From: VBAS01 sp963773465 | GTDB lineage: Bacteria > Bacteroidota > Bacteroidia > Chitinophagales > Chitinophagaceae | DNA: 64,000 bases | Assembly: GCA_963773465.1 (NCBI GenBank) | Contig: CAVZBF010000002.1 | Coordinates: 868,001 to 932,000 of the forward strand | Direction: 5' to 3' | Shown: in pieces, positions 20,669-30,975 of the stretch | How positions within the stretch are numbered: position 1 is the first letter of the stretch | Layout of the letters: each line of letters begins with the position of its first letter | The notes under the pieces: model-generated | Seen by the model: the letters and a program-made list of their open reading frames with translations, nothing else | Told to the model about the DNA's origin: nothing | The model's database searches: none | Program-made: the position numbers and the translations under genes

Positions 20669-23384
20669 TCAATGTGATGCAAAGCAGTTGATAGTAGCAC
20701 CAAAGCTTGCTACATCACCATCTCTTCCTTCATCATTGTTTCTTTTCATTCTTTCGTCAAGCTTATCACTGTTGATCAATTCTGCCACAACACCTGTCCA
20801 GCCTGTCTGATGCGAAGCACCAACACCTCTTGCCGTATCGCCATGAAAATATTCATAGAACAAGACCAGGTCTTTGAAATGTGGATCATCACTGATAAAT
20901 AGCATAATCATCATTTACCGGTCGCTTACCGTTTTCATCTTTTTGAAAGATAGATATCAGTCGTTTTGAAATTTCATTGGCATACTTCGCTCAGCGTCAT
21001 CTTATTGCCTGAACCGGTTGGAAATTCAACTTTGCAATCTTCTTTATAATAATCACTATATTGTCTGCAGCGCCATGTACCAGCAAATAATTCATCGGCA
21101 TCCATACAGGGCCGCGCCAGTTACTGTTTCCGCCAAATAAATGACGTGTTTCCTTCAGCCAGGTTGATAATTCAAGACCAAAGTCCTGTCCGTCTATATT
21201 TACAGAATAACCATGTTCATGAATTTTTGAAATAGAACGAATACCGCCCGGCGATAAAAATTCTTTTTCATCCAGCAATGCTTTCAATAATTTTTCCAGA
21301 CGTTGCTCTTGGCACCAGTGATAATAAAATATCATCATGATCTTTCAATTCTTCAATCACCAGGTATTGATTATTTTTTTCCCGGTATTGCTGAAACCAT
21401 TTTAAACGTTTATGAAAATCGGGAACTTTTTCCAGCAGATCTTTTTTCAAAACCAATACAGCAAATAAAGTGGACAAACCCACCAGGATCCGTACTTTCA
21501 ATGGAATATATCTTCCATCCGGCAATGACAACACATCATAGAAAAATCCTTCTTCATCATCCCAGCTTCCTGTCCAGTTTTCACCAATCCGGTTCAGTGA
21601 TTCTGCTATATAAACAAAATGTTCAAAGAATTTTGTCGTTACATCTTCATAGGTCGGATTGTATTGTGAAATTTCCAATGCCATCTCCAGCATATTCAAA
21701 GAATACATCGCCATCCAGCTTGTGCCATCTGCCTGTTCCAATACACCGCCACCGGGAATCGTATTGCTGCTGATCAAATACACCAATATTATCAAGTCCC
21801 AAAAATCCACCTTCAAAAACATTATTGCCTTTATGATCTTTTCGATTCACCCACCAGGTAAAATTGATCAGCAATTTTTGAAATACTCTTTCCAGAAAAT
21901 TGAACATCGCCTTTGCCTGTTTTTTCTTTATCCATTTTATATACCTGCAAACAACTCCATGCATGCACAGGAGGATTCACATCACCAAATGCCCATTCAT
22001 ATGCAGGCAATTGGCCATTCGGATGCATATACCATTCACGCAGAAATAAAATCAGCTGGTTCTTTGCAAAATGCGGATCAACCATGACTAAGGGCACACA
22101 ATGAAAAGCAAGGTCCCATGCGGCATACCAGGGATATTCCCATTTATCGGGCATGGAAATAATATCTTCATTATTCAATGAATGCCATTGATGATTGCGG
22201 CCATGTTTTCGTTGTTCCGGCGGTGCAGGTTGACCTGGATCACCATTCAGCCAGCGTGGAATATCAATATTAAAATATTGTTTGCTCCACAACATTCCGG
22301 CAAATGCCTGGCGCTGAATATTCATCAGATCTTTATCTTTTGTTGTCGTTATGTCTTTATAAAATTCATCTGCTTCTTTTATCCGGTGTTGCAAACACTT
22401 CATCAAAAGATTTATCAAAAGGATTCTTTATCAATATGATGTTTGCTTAACCGCAGTTTAACTGTTACTGAAGATTGTGCCATCAATATTAAATTCATAC
22501 ATCGGTGCAAACTTGGTTCCTTCTTTCTTTTCTTCCAGCCAGTCAAAATCGTTGTTCAGTGACTGCTGTATGAAAAGCATCTTTTACAAAAGGAGTTTGA
22601 TTGGGCTGTCCGTATAATCTTTCAGTATTGGTTTCATTTTCTGTAAATAATGTACGAACAGGTTTTTCAAAATAGAAATGATAATCTCCTGCCCAGTAAT
22701 GATCAACTTTTACTTGACCATATCCTTCGCCTCCATCTTTTAAATAGATCATCGGTTTCTCATGCATCAAACCAAAACTCCAGAGATTGCGCAACCAAAG
22801 CGTTGGCAACACTGCAATATAAGCCGCTTCATTGCCGCGGTTATGAACTGTTATACGGATCAAAATATCTTCTGTATCATTTTTTGCATACTCTGTAAAT
22901 ACATCAAAATATTTATTCTCATTGAACATCCTGTATCCAATAATTCATATTCCTTTTCAAACTTGTTGCGGTTGCGATTTGTATTCACCAGATCAGCATA
23001 AGGATATTCGGCCTGCGGATATTTGTACAAATGTTTCATGTACGAATGCGTAGGCGTACTATCCAGATAGTAATACAACTCTTTTACATCTTCACCATGA
23101 TTGCCTTCATTGCCTGTCAATCCAAACAATCGTTCTTTTAAAATCGGATCTTTTCCATTCCACAAGGCCAGGGCAAAACAAATATGTTGCATATCATCGC
23201 TGATACCTGCAATGCCATCTTCACCCCAGCGATATACTTTCTGACGTGCATGATCATGCGGAAAATAATCCCAGGCATTTCCATGTTCACTATAATCTTC
23301 CCTCACAGTACCCCATTGACTTTCGCTGAGATAAGGTCCCCATTTTTTCCAACCGGGTTCTGTCAATCGTTTTGTTCTGTTCAT
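20669..23384 (-). pseudogene. GH63-like glucosidase, multiply frameshifted
   Basis: About 900 aa when repaired. The N terminus (MNRTKRLTEPGWKKWGPYL, then ESQWGTVREDYS) and the central DKWEYPWYAAWDLAFH, ADGTSWMAMYSLNMLEMAL, GGNSNWRGPVWMPMNYLL and GASHQTGWTGVVAEL are landmarks of bacterial proteins related to mannosyl-oligosaccharide glucosidase (GH63, alpha/alpha six-barrel). The aspartate of AAWDLAF fits the catalytic acid. At least six indels occur. The clustering with debranching enzyme and GH57 suggests hydrolysis of alpha-glucans, possibly glucosylglycerate or trehalose-like compounds. Confidence 0.75.
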
Positions 23385-23560
23385 GCATTCATTTTTGTGT
23401 AACACTATTTTTATGTCTGTTGCGTCGCAATTCTATTTCATTTGATCAGTCATGGTATAATCTGATCAACGATCAGTGAATACGTTATGAGAAATATTAA
23501 CCTGCTAGCTGCAATATCCATTAACAGTCAAATTCCTTAACTCTACTTCTCAATTCGACC

Positions 23561-24374
23561 TTATCCATTATCTTCAAACCCCGGATACAATGTCATTCCT
23601 CCATCAACAAACAAAGTAGTTCCATTTATATAATCAGCATCATCACTTGCAAGCCACACAGCGGCTTTGCCAATATCTTCCACCTGGCCATACGTTTTTC
23701 GCGGAATCAGTTTTAATAATTGCTGTAGATGTGCTGCTGTATCCCATGCATCATGATTGATAGGTGTTGCAATAGCGCCGGGTGCAATACTGAATTGATG
23801 CGGATTTTCTTCGGTGCAAATTCCTGTGCAATGGTTTTCATCATCATCATGACACCACCTTTGCTGGCAGCATAGTTAGCATGTCCTGCCCAGGGAATTA
23901 CTTCATGTACACTGCTCATACAAATAATTTTACCTGCAGATTTTGATTTACCATTTACACCCCTTCTTAAAAATTCTTTGATTGCTTCTCTTGCACAAAG
24001 AAATTGGCCGGTAAGATTTACGCCAATAACAAAATTCCATTGATCCAATGTCATTTCTGTAAACTTTGCATCTTTTTGCAAGCCCGCATTATTTACCAGA
24101 ATATCAACTGTTCCAAATTGTTCAATTACATCGGCAAACATTTTTATTACTTCGTCTTCTTTACTTACATCACATTTATAAGTGATAGCCATTGCCACCA
24201 TTGCAGTTAATTTCATTCAACTACTGCTTCTGCCATTTCTTTTGCACCTGGTACAGGATAATTCACACAACAGTTGCACCGGCTTTCGCCAATTCTTTTG
24301 CACAACCTGCGCCGATGCCACTGCTGGCTCCTGTAACTGATTGCAATCTGTCCTTCTAATTTTCTTTTTTCCAT
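23561..24374 (-). pseudogene. short-chain dehydrogenase (glucose 1-dehydrogenase-like), frameshifted
   Basis: Joined frames read MEKRKLEGQIA then TGASSGIGAGCAKELAKAGA (cofactor-binding loop), DILVNNAG, the catalytic Ser in ICMSSVHEV, YAASK (Tyr and Lys), and a C terminus ADYINGTTLFVDGGMTLYPG ending at 23561. About 270 aa. Three indels lie within the first 200 bases and one or two near 23800: an extra A in ATCAGTTACAGG, a missing T in GTTGTGTG, an extra G in GTTGAATG. These are random single-base changes, as in uncorrected long reads. The likely reaction is NAD(P)-dependent oxidation of glucose. Confidence 0.78.
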
Positions 24375-24429
24375 GATAATTTTATTTTTTAATAGATCAT
24401 TGTTGACAATACTTTGGTGAGAACATTAG

Positions 24430-25647
24430 CTAGAAGTTTTGTTCCTTAATTTCATCAACCCTCTTTGAATTAAGTTTGATTTCAAAATCAGCTACTGCAT
24501 TTTTATAATTTTCAAAAGCTTCTTCGCCTGACTTAAAAGGATTTAACAATCTATAAGTATCATTTTCGGTTCTTCCGTCATTACACATATAATAAAAATG
24601 ATCTGCACTTTGCAAAGAACCCCACCATTCTATCGCTCCATGCATTGTAGATCGATTCACCATATTTTCCAAACTATAAATTTTTCGAAGTGTATTATTC
24701 TGCATCATATTTTCAGACCATACACAACTCAACATTTCCTTGATCCTCCCAGGAAATAGTTTTAGGAACGTCATAAATATCTTTTGGGTAACAGTTTTCT
24801 AACGCTTCAGAAGGAGTAACAAACTTCCATTTCTCATTTGCAAGAACAGCTGATGGAAGATGGCTTACAAACTGAAATATGCCGGTATCAGCTTTTTTAT
24901 GAATGCCAAAAGTTTCATAATCCATGAAGAGATTCACATTACAGATATTTTCATCGTTGATTGTGTAACCAACCCGCATATTTTTCTGCGGTTAGTGGTT
25001 GTTCATTCCAGGTAGGGTCATCAAACCGAAAAGCAATATCATCACTCAATCTTACATTGCGTAATAAGCAAACCAAAGTCGCCATTTTCCGGTGCAGCAT
25101 AAGTATGATTTGGCGTACGGCCATTTAAAATTTTGTCGAGCCCTTCACACAATATCCCCTTATAACCCATTTCGGCGATAAACTTTGCCAACTCATTATT
25201 ATAGATAAGTTCAGTATTCCGAAAAACAGTGGGCTCGATACCGAATAATAACCTGATCAGATCATCATGTTGCTGTACCTGTCGCTTAAATTCATTTTTA
25301 GAATGTAACCAGCTTAAAGAATGATAATAGGTCTCTGAGAAAAATTCAACACAACCCGTTTTCGCTAATTGCTTGAAAGATTTGATCACATCCGGTCTGT
25401 GTTTCTGTAATAATTCAATTGCAGTCCCACTTATAGAAAAGGCAATTTTAAACTTCGTTTTATTTTCTCTTATCAAAGAATGTATGACCTGATTTGTCGG
25501 GAGGTAACATTCATCAGCAAGTTTGTCAACTGCAGACTGGCAAGCCTGTTCATCAAACCATGTATCGTATGCTCCCACACTACCCGCTGTGAATCTTTTC
25601 AACCGGTAAGGTATATGCACTTTAAAACTTAAACTTACAGATGGCAT
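24430..25647 (-). pseudogene. GH57 family glycosidase (alpha-amylase-like), frameshifted
   Basis: The first 200 codons are intact: MPSVSLSFKVHIPYRLKRF begins the beta/alpha barrel, SETYYHSLSWLHSKNEFKRQ and EPTVFRNTELIYNN carry conserved GH57 segments, the latter including the catalytic-site glutamate region. Later parts are in other frames (DYETFGIHKKADTGIFQF; SADHFYYMCNDG). Total about 405 aa, normal for short GH57 enzymes. It is the first gene of the glucan cluster and presumably cleaves alpha-1,4-glucans in the cytoplasm. Confidence 0.78.
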
Positions 25648-25686
25648 GGTTTTTACTTTTTCGAATTTTAGTTTTGGTCTTCAAAA

Positions 25687-25722
25687 AAAACGGCCGCTGC
25701 TATTTCACAGGGCCGTTCCTTT
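25687..25722 (-). terminator. rho-independent terminator
   Basis: The stem AACGGCC at 25689-25695 pairs with GGCCGTT at 25711-25717; on the minus strand it is followed by a run of eight T. It would end transcription of the Crp/Fnr gene before the glucan cluster. Confidence 0.7.
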
Positions 25723-25829
25723 CTTTACTAACCAAAACCAACTGCTACATGAAAGCTTTTTCAAAATTAGATCAGCTCAGGGATGGGGACTGTCACCAGT
25801 TTTACATTCTGATGTTATTTATCCGTTAA

Positions 25830-26511
25830 TCAATTCCAGGCAATAGGATTATTTAATTCGATATGCTTGCGATTGTAACATAACATTCCAGAGGTTCTCA
25901 ATTCATTCAATAACATATTTACACTTTGGCGGGATGTTGCAATAAAACCGGCGATATCACTATGTGTTAAATAATTATTCAGAATTATTTTGTCTCCCAT
26001 ACGGTTGCCATCTGTACGAGCCCAATTCTTAATAAAACGTATCAACCTGTCTTTGGTATCCAAAAACACCAGGTCAGCATGCCGATTCTCCAATCTTTGC
26101 AATTTGGCATTTACATTTCTTACATAACTCAAAGCCATTAATGGATTATCTTCTAATATTCTTTTAAAATCATTGACATGAAATGATACAATGATCGTGT
26201 TAGCAGTAAGTGCTTCAGCACTCTTCGTATCTGTTCAATTGACCTTCCAGACTGAAGTCGCCAAAAATATCCGGCTCTACAAGGATATCTTTGATAAGTT
26301 CGCTTTCAGCAGCACTGTTATCAGTGATCTTTACTTTCCCTTTCACAAGAAAATGAACTCTTGTGTAACCGCCTTCGCCGTAACTGATCACTTCACCACG
26401 GTAAACGGTTCTCAATTTTGCCATCGAAGCAGTTTCTTTCAGTTTCTGCTCAGTCAATGAAGACATAAGTGGATGGTTTCTCAGGTAGATGTATTTCATG
26501 TCGTCTGTCAT
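25830..26511 (-). CDS. Crp/Fnr-family transcription regulator, one frameshift
   Basis: Residues 1-95 are a cyclic-nucleotide-binding-type beta barrel (YRGEVISYGEGGYTRVHFLV, then EPDIFGDFSLEGQ). After a break near 26215 the dimerisation helix and an HTH domain follow (LTHSDIAGFIATSRQSVNML), ending at 25830; about 227 aa. It has no Fnr-type cysteine cluster. Genes upstream of it (thioredoxin, YHS) and downstream (glucan cluster) run in the same direction, so they are possible targets. Confidence 0.8.
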
Positions 26512-26546
26512 AACTAGTAGTTTTAAAAAGTTTATAATGGTTTGTT

Positions 26547-26877
26547 TTAATTGAGTGATAATGCGTTTTCAATTTTGCTGATCACAACATTTTTCGAGGT
26601 ACAAGTCCGGACACATGGTCAACGATTTTTCCGCTGTTTGAAAAAGAGTATAGTTGGAATCTCCATAACTCCATACTCCTTATCTATTCCTGTTTCTTTT
26701 TCTACATCGATGGTAAAGAAGTTCACGGTACCTGTATATGATTTTGAAAGCTCTTCATAGATCGGCGATATTATTTGACAAGCTCCACTCCATTCTATTT
26801 TAAACTTCACGAGTGACAAGTGCCTGACTTTCCATTACTTCTTTCTTAAATTCTTGCTTAGTTATTTTCCTGCTCAT
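26547..26877 (-). pseudogene. thioredoxin-family protein with single-cysteine active site, frameshifted
   Basis: The ATG at 26877 starts SRKITKQEFKKEVMESQAL; after an indel near 26825 the frame continues VKFKIEWSGACQIISPIYEEL and YGVMEIPTILFFKQ, the thioredoxin core with the cis-proline IPT. A second indel near 26640 hides the C terminus, which restores as ISKIENALSLN at 26547. The usual WCGPC is WSGAC, so the first cysteine is missing; similar proteins are known in Bacteroidota and cannot act as classical disulfide reductases. About 108 aa. Confidence 0.72.
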
Positions 26878-26990
26878 ATTCTTTTTTTAAAAATTTGTTG
26901 ATAGATATTTTCAATGGTCGTGCCAAAGTTTTTTTTCAGTTCTGTGGTCATATGTAATTAGCTCCTGTGGCCACTTTCAGCAGATGGCCA

Positions 26991-27059
26991 TTCTACGTTG
27001 TATTTCGTAGAACATCGCTCTCTTTCCCAAGATTTTGGGAATTTCCCAAAGCATTGGGA
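26991..27059. promoter_or_regulatory. tandem inverted-repeat operator candidates upstream of the thioredoxin gene
   Basis: Two 16-bp dyads of the same form, TCCCAA-N4-TTGGGA, lie at 27025-27040 and 27044-27059, 19 bp apart centre to centre. A third half-site TTGGGA is at 27075-27080. Another dyad, TTCTACG-N8-CGTAGAA, is at 26991-27012. The block is about 115-180 bp before the thioredoxin start. The repeated spacing suggests a dimeric regulator binding side by side; which one is unknown. Confidence 0.4.
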
Positions 27060-27082
27060 GTATCATCAGAAAGATTGGGACA

Positions 27083-27104
27083 TAAAAAATCCCCTTGCGG
27101 GGAC
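27083..27104 (-). terminator. rho-independent terminator
   Basis: The hairpin TCCCC-GCA-AGGGGA is followed on the minus strand by six T. It lies where the YHS gene transcript (stop at 27787) would end, but is now separated from it by the 647-bp element. Confidence 0.75.
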
Positions 27105-27214
27105 CTTGACCATGGAAACCGTCAATTTTAATTAGGGTAACTATATATCAAAAGGGAGAAGTTAACTCAAACCCACCTTCACAATGTGAAGTTCAAATGT
27201 CCTAAGTGGTGAAA

Positions 27215-27406
27215 TTAATTCTTGATAGTTTCTTTTCTCTTTTCGTCGATAATTTCCAGCAGTGTTTCCACCTGTTTTCTAATTGCGTTGTATGCTATCA
27301 AATTATCTTCCTTGGTGTCCAATGCAACAAGCATATCTCTTATTGACGATACTAATAACTCATAAAGTCCTTCCAAGGGCAATGCTCGATATCTATTGTA
27401 AGGCAT
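27215..27406 (-). CDS. small ORF inside the TIR element, unknown
   Basis: 63 aa, mostly helical and charged: LYELLVSSIRDMLVALDTKE in the middle and IDEKRKETIKN at the end. It has no frameshift, unlike neighbouring chromosomal genes. No family recognised; it could be a DNA-binding or antitoxin-like protein carried by the element. Confidence 0.5.
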   Translation of the reverse strand: MPYNRYRALPLEGLYELLVSSIRDMLVALDTKEDNLIAYNAIRKQVETLLEIIDEKRKETIKN

Positions 27407-27446
27407 AAAGGGTTGTTCTGAATAGTAAGGTAAGAAAATTTTGATG

Positions 27447-27692
27447 TCACAACAAATTTATGGGCTTAGACCGGAAATTTTCCAACCAGCTTTGCATATG
27501 ACAATCTTGATTTTCCAGATTTTGCCACGGCTGCTTTAAACCTTGTGGTTCCATGATCTTTTGGGTTATTGTGTCTATAACCAAACTCTGTTGTGTATCT
27601 ATGAAGATGTTGTGGTGAAACGTAATGTCTTCAATCCTCTGTTGAATCTCGGCGTTAAGCGCATCAAATTTCATTTGCATATTTGTATCCAT
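27447..27692 (-). CDS. small ORF inside the TIR element, unknown
   Basis: 81 aa beginning MDTNMQMKFDALNAEIQQRI, helical in the first half. It precedes the 63-aa ORF by 40 nt on the same strand and starts about 90 nt inside the right TIR. No family recognised. Together the two fill most of the element. Confidence 0.5.
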   Translation of the reverse strand: MDTNMQMKFDALNAEIQQRIEDITFHHNIFIDTQQSLVIDTITQKIMEPQGLKQPWQNLENQDCHMQSWLENFRSKPINLL

Positions 27693-27786
27693 AGGGTTTT
27701 TAGATAAATACCAACATGGGTAGATTTGGATTAATTTCGCCGGAGAGGTTGGTTAGTTTCGCCCTTTTGATATATAGTTACCTTAA

Positions 27787-28230
27787 TTAGTTATACTTTT
27801 TGTACTTAATATCGATCCAGTTTGCGTCAGCTTTCTTTATATAAACATTCTGATCTTTATTCCACGTTTCTCTTACATCGGTATTATAATTCAAATACAA
27901 TTTTCCATCAACGATTGTCCATGCGTCAGGGCTTGTTTTTGCTTTATAACCTCTTGAGCAACCAAACGCACAATAACCCCCGTACTGCGGTTCATATTTT
28001 TCCGGGGTAGCTTTAAAAAGATCGGCATTTGCCTTATTACTAAAAATCCAACTCGCTCCCTTATACATCACACTAAATTCAGAAGAGCCTTTTACCGGTC
28101 TTCCATCTTTAAAGTAGGCAGACCACATCATAACCGCCAATAGCTTCATTATCTTTTACATAGATCTCGTCTTGCTGGGCCGATAAGTTAGCGTAAACAA
28201 ACAGGCTTAAGCCTAATAAAATTCTTTTCA
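27787..28230 (-). pseudogene. secreted YHS-domain protein, frameshifted
   Basis: The ATG at 28230 gives a signal peptide (MKRILLGLSLFVYANLSAQ) and then VKDNEAIGGYDVV; a break near 28130 leads to the frame with YFKDGRPVKGSSEF, KYEPQYGGYCAFGCSRGY and SPDAWTIVDGKLYLNYN, the YHS domain that may bind metal. Its stop codon lies in the target duplication of the TIR element. It is a paralogue of the next gene, which is divergently transcribed. Confidence 0.75.
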
Positions 28231-28439
28231 TATGTTTTTTATGTAAAACTATCCAGGCCGTTGCCTGGTATGGTGTCGGAAGCTTTACAGCAAGGATCGT
28301 TTTCACAATTCATTTTATAAAATTTTGTCCGTTCCAGGTCTCATAACATTTTTTTCACGTATATAATTCGATTTCTGTCTTTTAGCAGACACTCAGCTTT
28401 TGATTGGGATAATAGCTTTGTTTAGTAATAACAAATAAA

Positions 28440-28911
28440 ATGACATTCAAAATTTTATTGATAGCAATTCTGGGACTGAGTACTCTTAGCTCCTTTTCAC
28501 AAGATGTAACAGCGATAAGAAAAAAACATTTTAATCTTAATAAAAGCAGTTTGGCGATCGATGGTTACGATCCTGTCGCCTATTTCAAAAGCAATAAAGC
28601 CTATAGAAGGTAAAAAGGAATTTGCAGTAAATCACCAGGGAGCTGTTTACTATTTTTCAAATGCAGAAAACAAAGAGACCTTTTTCAAAAACCCATCAGC
28701 ATACGAACCTCAATATGGCGGTTGGTGTGCTTATGCAATGGGAAAGAATGGCGAAAAGGTAAACGTTGATCCGGAAACATTCAAGATCATTAACGGTAAA
28801 CTTTATCTTTTTTACAATCGCTTTTTCAATAACACTTTGACAAGTTGGAATAAAGATGAAGCCAACCTGAAAACTAAAGCAGACATTAACTGGCAAAAAA
28901 CTTTTCATTAA
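28440..28911 (+). pseudogene. secreted YHS-domain protein, one frameshift
   Basis: The ATG at 28440 starts a signal peptide (MTFKILLIAILGLSTL), then LAIDGYDPVAYF; an indel near 28605 shifts to IEGKKEFAVNHQGAVYYFSN and YEPQYGGWCAYAMGKNGEKV. About 156 aa. The stop overlaps the start of the DoxX gene (TAATG). YHS proteins occur with redox or metal genes; the exact role is unknown. Confidence 0.78.
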
Positions 28912-29316
28912 TGAGTATACAATTATCAATAACATCCATTGCCCCATGGGTTTTAAGAATCATCGCAGCGTTGATAATGCTGCAAACTCTTTACTTCAAA
29001 TTCAGCGGCTCCGAAGAATCAGTTTATATTTTTTCCCAATTGGGAATGGAACCATGGGGCAGAATAGGAACTGGTATACTTGAGTTGATCGCATCAATTC
29101 TTATACTTTATCCAAAAACAACATTCTTTGGTTCTGTATTGGCAATAGGTCTAATGCTTGGTGCAATCGGCGCTCATCATAACTAAACTCGGATTTGCAG
29201 TTAAAAACGATGGCGGGCAATTATTCATTTATGCTTTATTGGTTCTACTATCATCAATTATTCTTGCTATCATTTATAGAAATGATGGAATTAATCTTTT
29301 AAAAAGGATAATATAA
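28911..29316 (+). pseudogene. DoxX-family membrane protein, one frameshift
   Basis: Four predicted transmembrane helices. The first 90 codons include LYFKFSGSEESVYIFSQLGM and GTGILELIASILILYP; after an indel near 29180 the last helix follows (FIYALLVLLSSIILAIIY) and ends at 29316. About 135 aa. It is coupled to the YHS gene upstream. DoxX-like proteins are often linked to thiol or quinone redox balance. Confidence 0.72.
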
Positions 29317-29319
29317 TCT

Positions 29320-29742
29320 ATGCGTGAAACTAACTCTTTTTAATTTTTGTTATCAGCAGTAATGAATTCCTGTGTTAAGGAAAATACTTCACCAGCCCTG
29401 TGAATAACCCTGTGGATACCACAATGGCAGATAAACCGATTTAGTGGTACATTTAGTAATGGGCCTTATGGCACCGTAACAGGATCGGCAAAGATCTATT
29501 TTCAAAACAACCAACATATACTGGCCCTGGAAAATTTTAATAGCTCTAACGGCCCAGACTTGCATGTTTATATTTCAAAGGAAGTTCAACCGGTAAATTA
29601 CATTGATTTGGGAAGATTGCAATCTGTAAGTGGCAATCAACAATACCAATTCGCCGGTAATATTAATTTTTCAGAATATAAATATGCATTGATCCATTGC
29701 CAGCAGTATAATCATTTATTTGGAAGTGCCGAATTAAAATAA
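29320..29742 (+). pseudogene. DM13-domain lipoprotein, frameshifted
   Basis: The restored N terminus reads FLLSAVMNSC, a lipobox at about 29350-29372, so the protein is a lipoprotein. Indels between 29330 and 29440 break the frame. The remainder is a DM13 domain: FSGTFSNGPYGTVTGSAKIY, then SSNGPDLHVYISKE and YALIHCQQYNHLFGSAEL. DM13 proteins are proposed electron-transfer or redox proteins. It lies in line with YHS and DoxX genes. Confidence 0.65.
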
Positions 29743-29758
29743 AAACTAGCTGAAAACT

Positions 29759-30260
29759 ATGATGCTTAAACAACCCATTCAACATGTATTTGTTCAATTA
29801 AGTGAAACGCTTAATCAATTGAGCAATGAGGAATATGTGCAGCCGAGTCAAATATTATGTCAATGCCACCATCGGTCAGCATGTGCGGCATATTATTGAA
29901 TTATTTCAATGCCTGGAAAAAGGATATGAGCGAAGGAGTCGTCAATTATGAAAAACGAAAAAGAGATTACCAAATTGAAACCAATAAAGAACTCGCTTCA
30001 TCATTGCTAAAAGAAATTTATCATAATATAGAAAGACCAAATAAAGAAATTATTCTTGAGGCAGAAGACTATTGTGACTACATGCAGATCGTTTCAATTC
30101 CTTCCAACTATTACCGCGAGCTGGCCTATAACCTTGAACATACGATTCATCATATGGCATTGATAAGAGTGGGCATAAATGAAGTTTCATCTGTTGGTTG
30201 CCCGATGAATTTGGCGTCGCTTATTCTACCATTAAATACCGTCAGCAATGTGCACAGTAA
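29759..30260 (+). pseudogene. DinB-like protein, frameshifted
   Basis: Begins MMLKQPIQHVFVQLSETLNQ; breaks near 29855 and 29930 separate it from the main body (NYEKRKRDYQIETNKELASS, YYRELAYNLEHTIHHMALIR), and another near 30205 hides the end KYRQQCAQ at 30260. A metal-binding histidine triad typical of DinB-fold proteins can be placed at GQHVRHIIE and EHTIHHMAL. About 168 aa. It is likely a thiol- or metal-dependent enzyme of unknown substrate. It overlaps the NRDE gene. Confidence 0.65.
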
Positions 30261-30914
30261 GTTTTATACCGTTAAGAGACAAATTTATCATTACTTCCAA
30301 TCGGGATGAAAAAACCAACAGGAAGAATGCGATCCGCCCCGGCATGTCTTTTTACAATGGACAAAAATTATTTTTTCCAAAAGATGGTGATGCAGGTGGC
30401 ACATGGATCGTAATGAAAGAAAATGGAGATGCTGCCGTATTACTAAATGGTGCGTTTATTTGTCACACAGCGGAGCCACCGTACCGGATAAGTCGGGGAA
30501 TTATTTTATTGGATATTATTTCAACAGAAAGGCCGTCTGTTACATTTACAAAGATCAATTTACAGGATATTGAGCCGTTTACTTTAGTACTTTTAGAAAG
30601 TAATAGTCTTTATGAATTCAGGTGGGACGGAACAGAAAAATATTGCAAGCAACTTAAGTATTAATCGCCCTTATATCTGGTCATCCGCTACATTGTATGA
30701 TGGATTTGTAGTGAAGAAAAGAGAACAATGGTTTGCTTCATTTTTGAACAATCATCCTACACCTAACACAGCAGGACGTTTTGGATTTTCATCAATTTAC
30801 AGGTGACGGGGATGAAAGAAATGATCTTAGTGATGACAAGAGATGGATTTAACTACAGTAAGTATTACAAGTCATTTTTCTTACGAAGAACAGAGCAAAT
30901 ATGAAATATCTTGA
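30248..30914 (+). pseudogene. NRDE (TANGO2-like) family protein, frameshifted
   Basis: Begins MCTVSFIPLRDKFIITSNRD, which holds the conserved N-terminal Cys2 and the NRDE-type SNRDE motif, then GGTWIVMKENGDAAVLLNGA. Breaks lie near 30660 and 30790; the restored end is HFSYEEQSKYEIS at 30914. About 222 aa. The N-terminal cysteine suggests an Ntn-hydrolase-like fold; the substrate is unknown. Confidence 0.7.
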
Positions 30915-30975
30915 CCTTAAGAAAAAAACAGTATCTGAAATAAACATTGGACTATTACATCATTCGTCATGCAAT

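Larger units (their letters stand above)
27136..27782. mobile_element. 647-bp non-autonomous transposon-like element with TIRs and 8-bp target duplication
   Basis: Both ends begin GGTAACTATATATC in inverted orientation; 21 bp at the tips are identical and about 30 bp are similar. The element is flanked by the direct repeat TTAATTAG at 27128-27135 and 27783-27790, a perfect 8-bp target-site duplication. It contains two small minus-strand ORFs but no recognisable transposase. It inserted at the stop codon of the YHS gene, whose TAA lies in the duplicated target. I cannot assign an IS family from the ends. Confidence 0.85.

Noticed and set aside
26881..26960. 25-aa ORF starting MTTELKKNFGTTIENIY
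   Set aside because: Too short, with no neighbours or signals supporting it as a gene; it lies in the thioredoxin leader.
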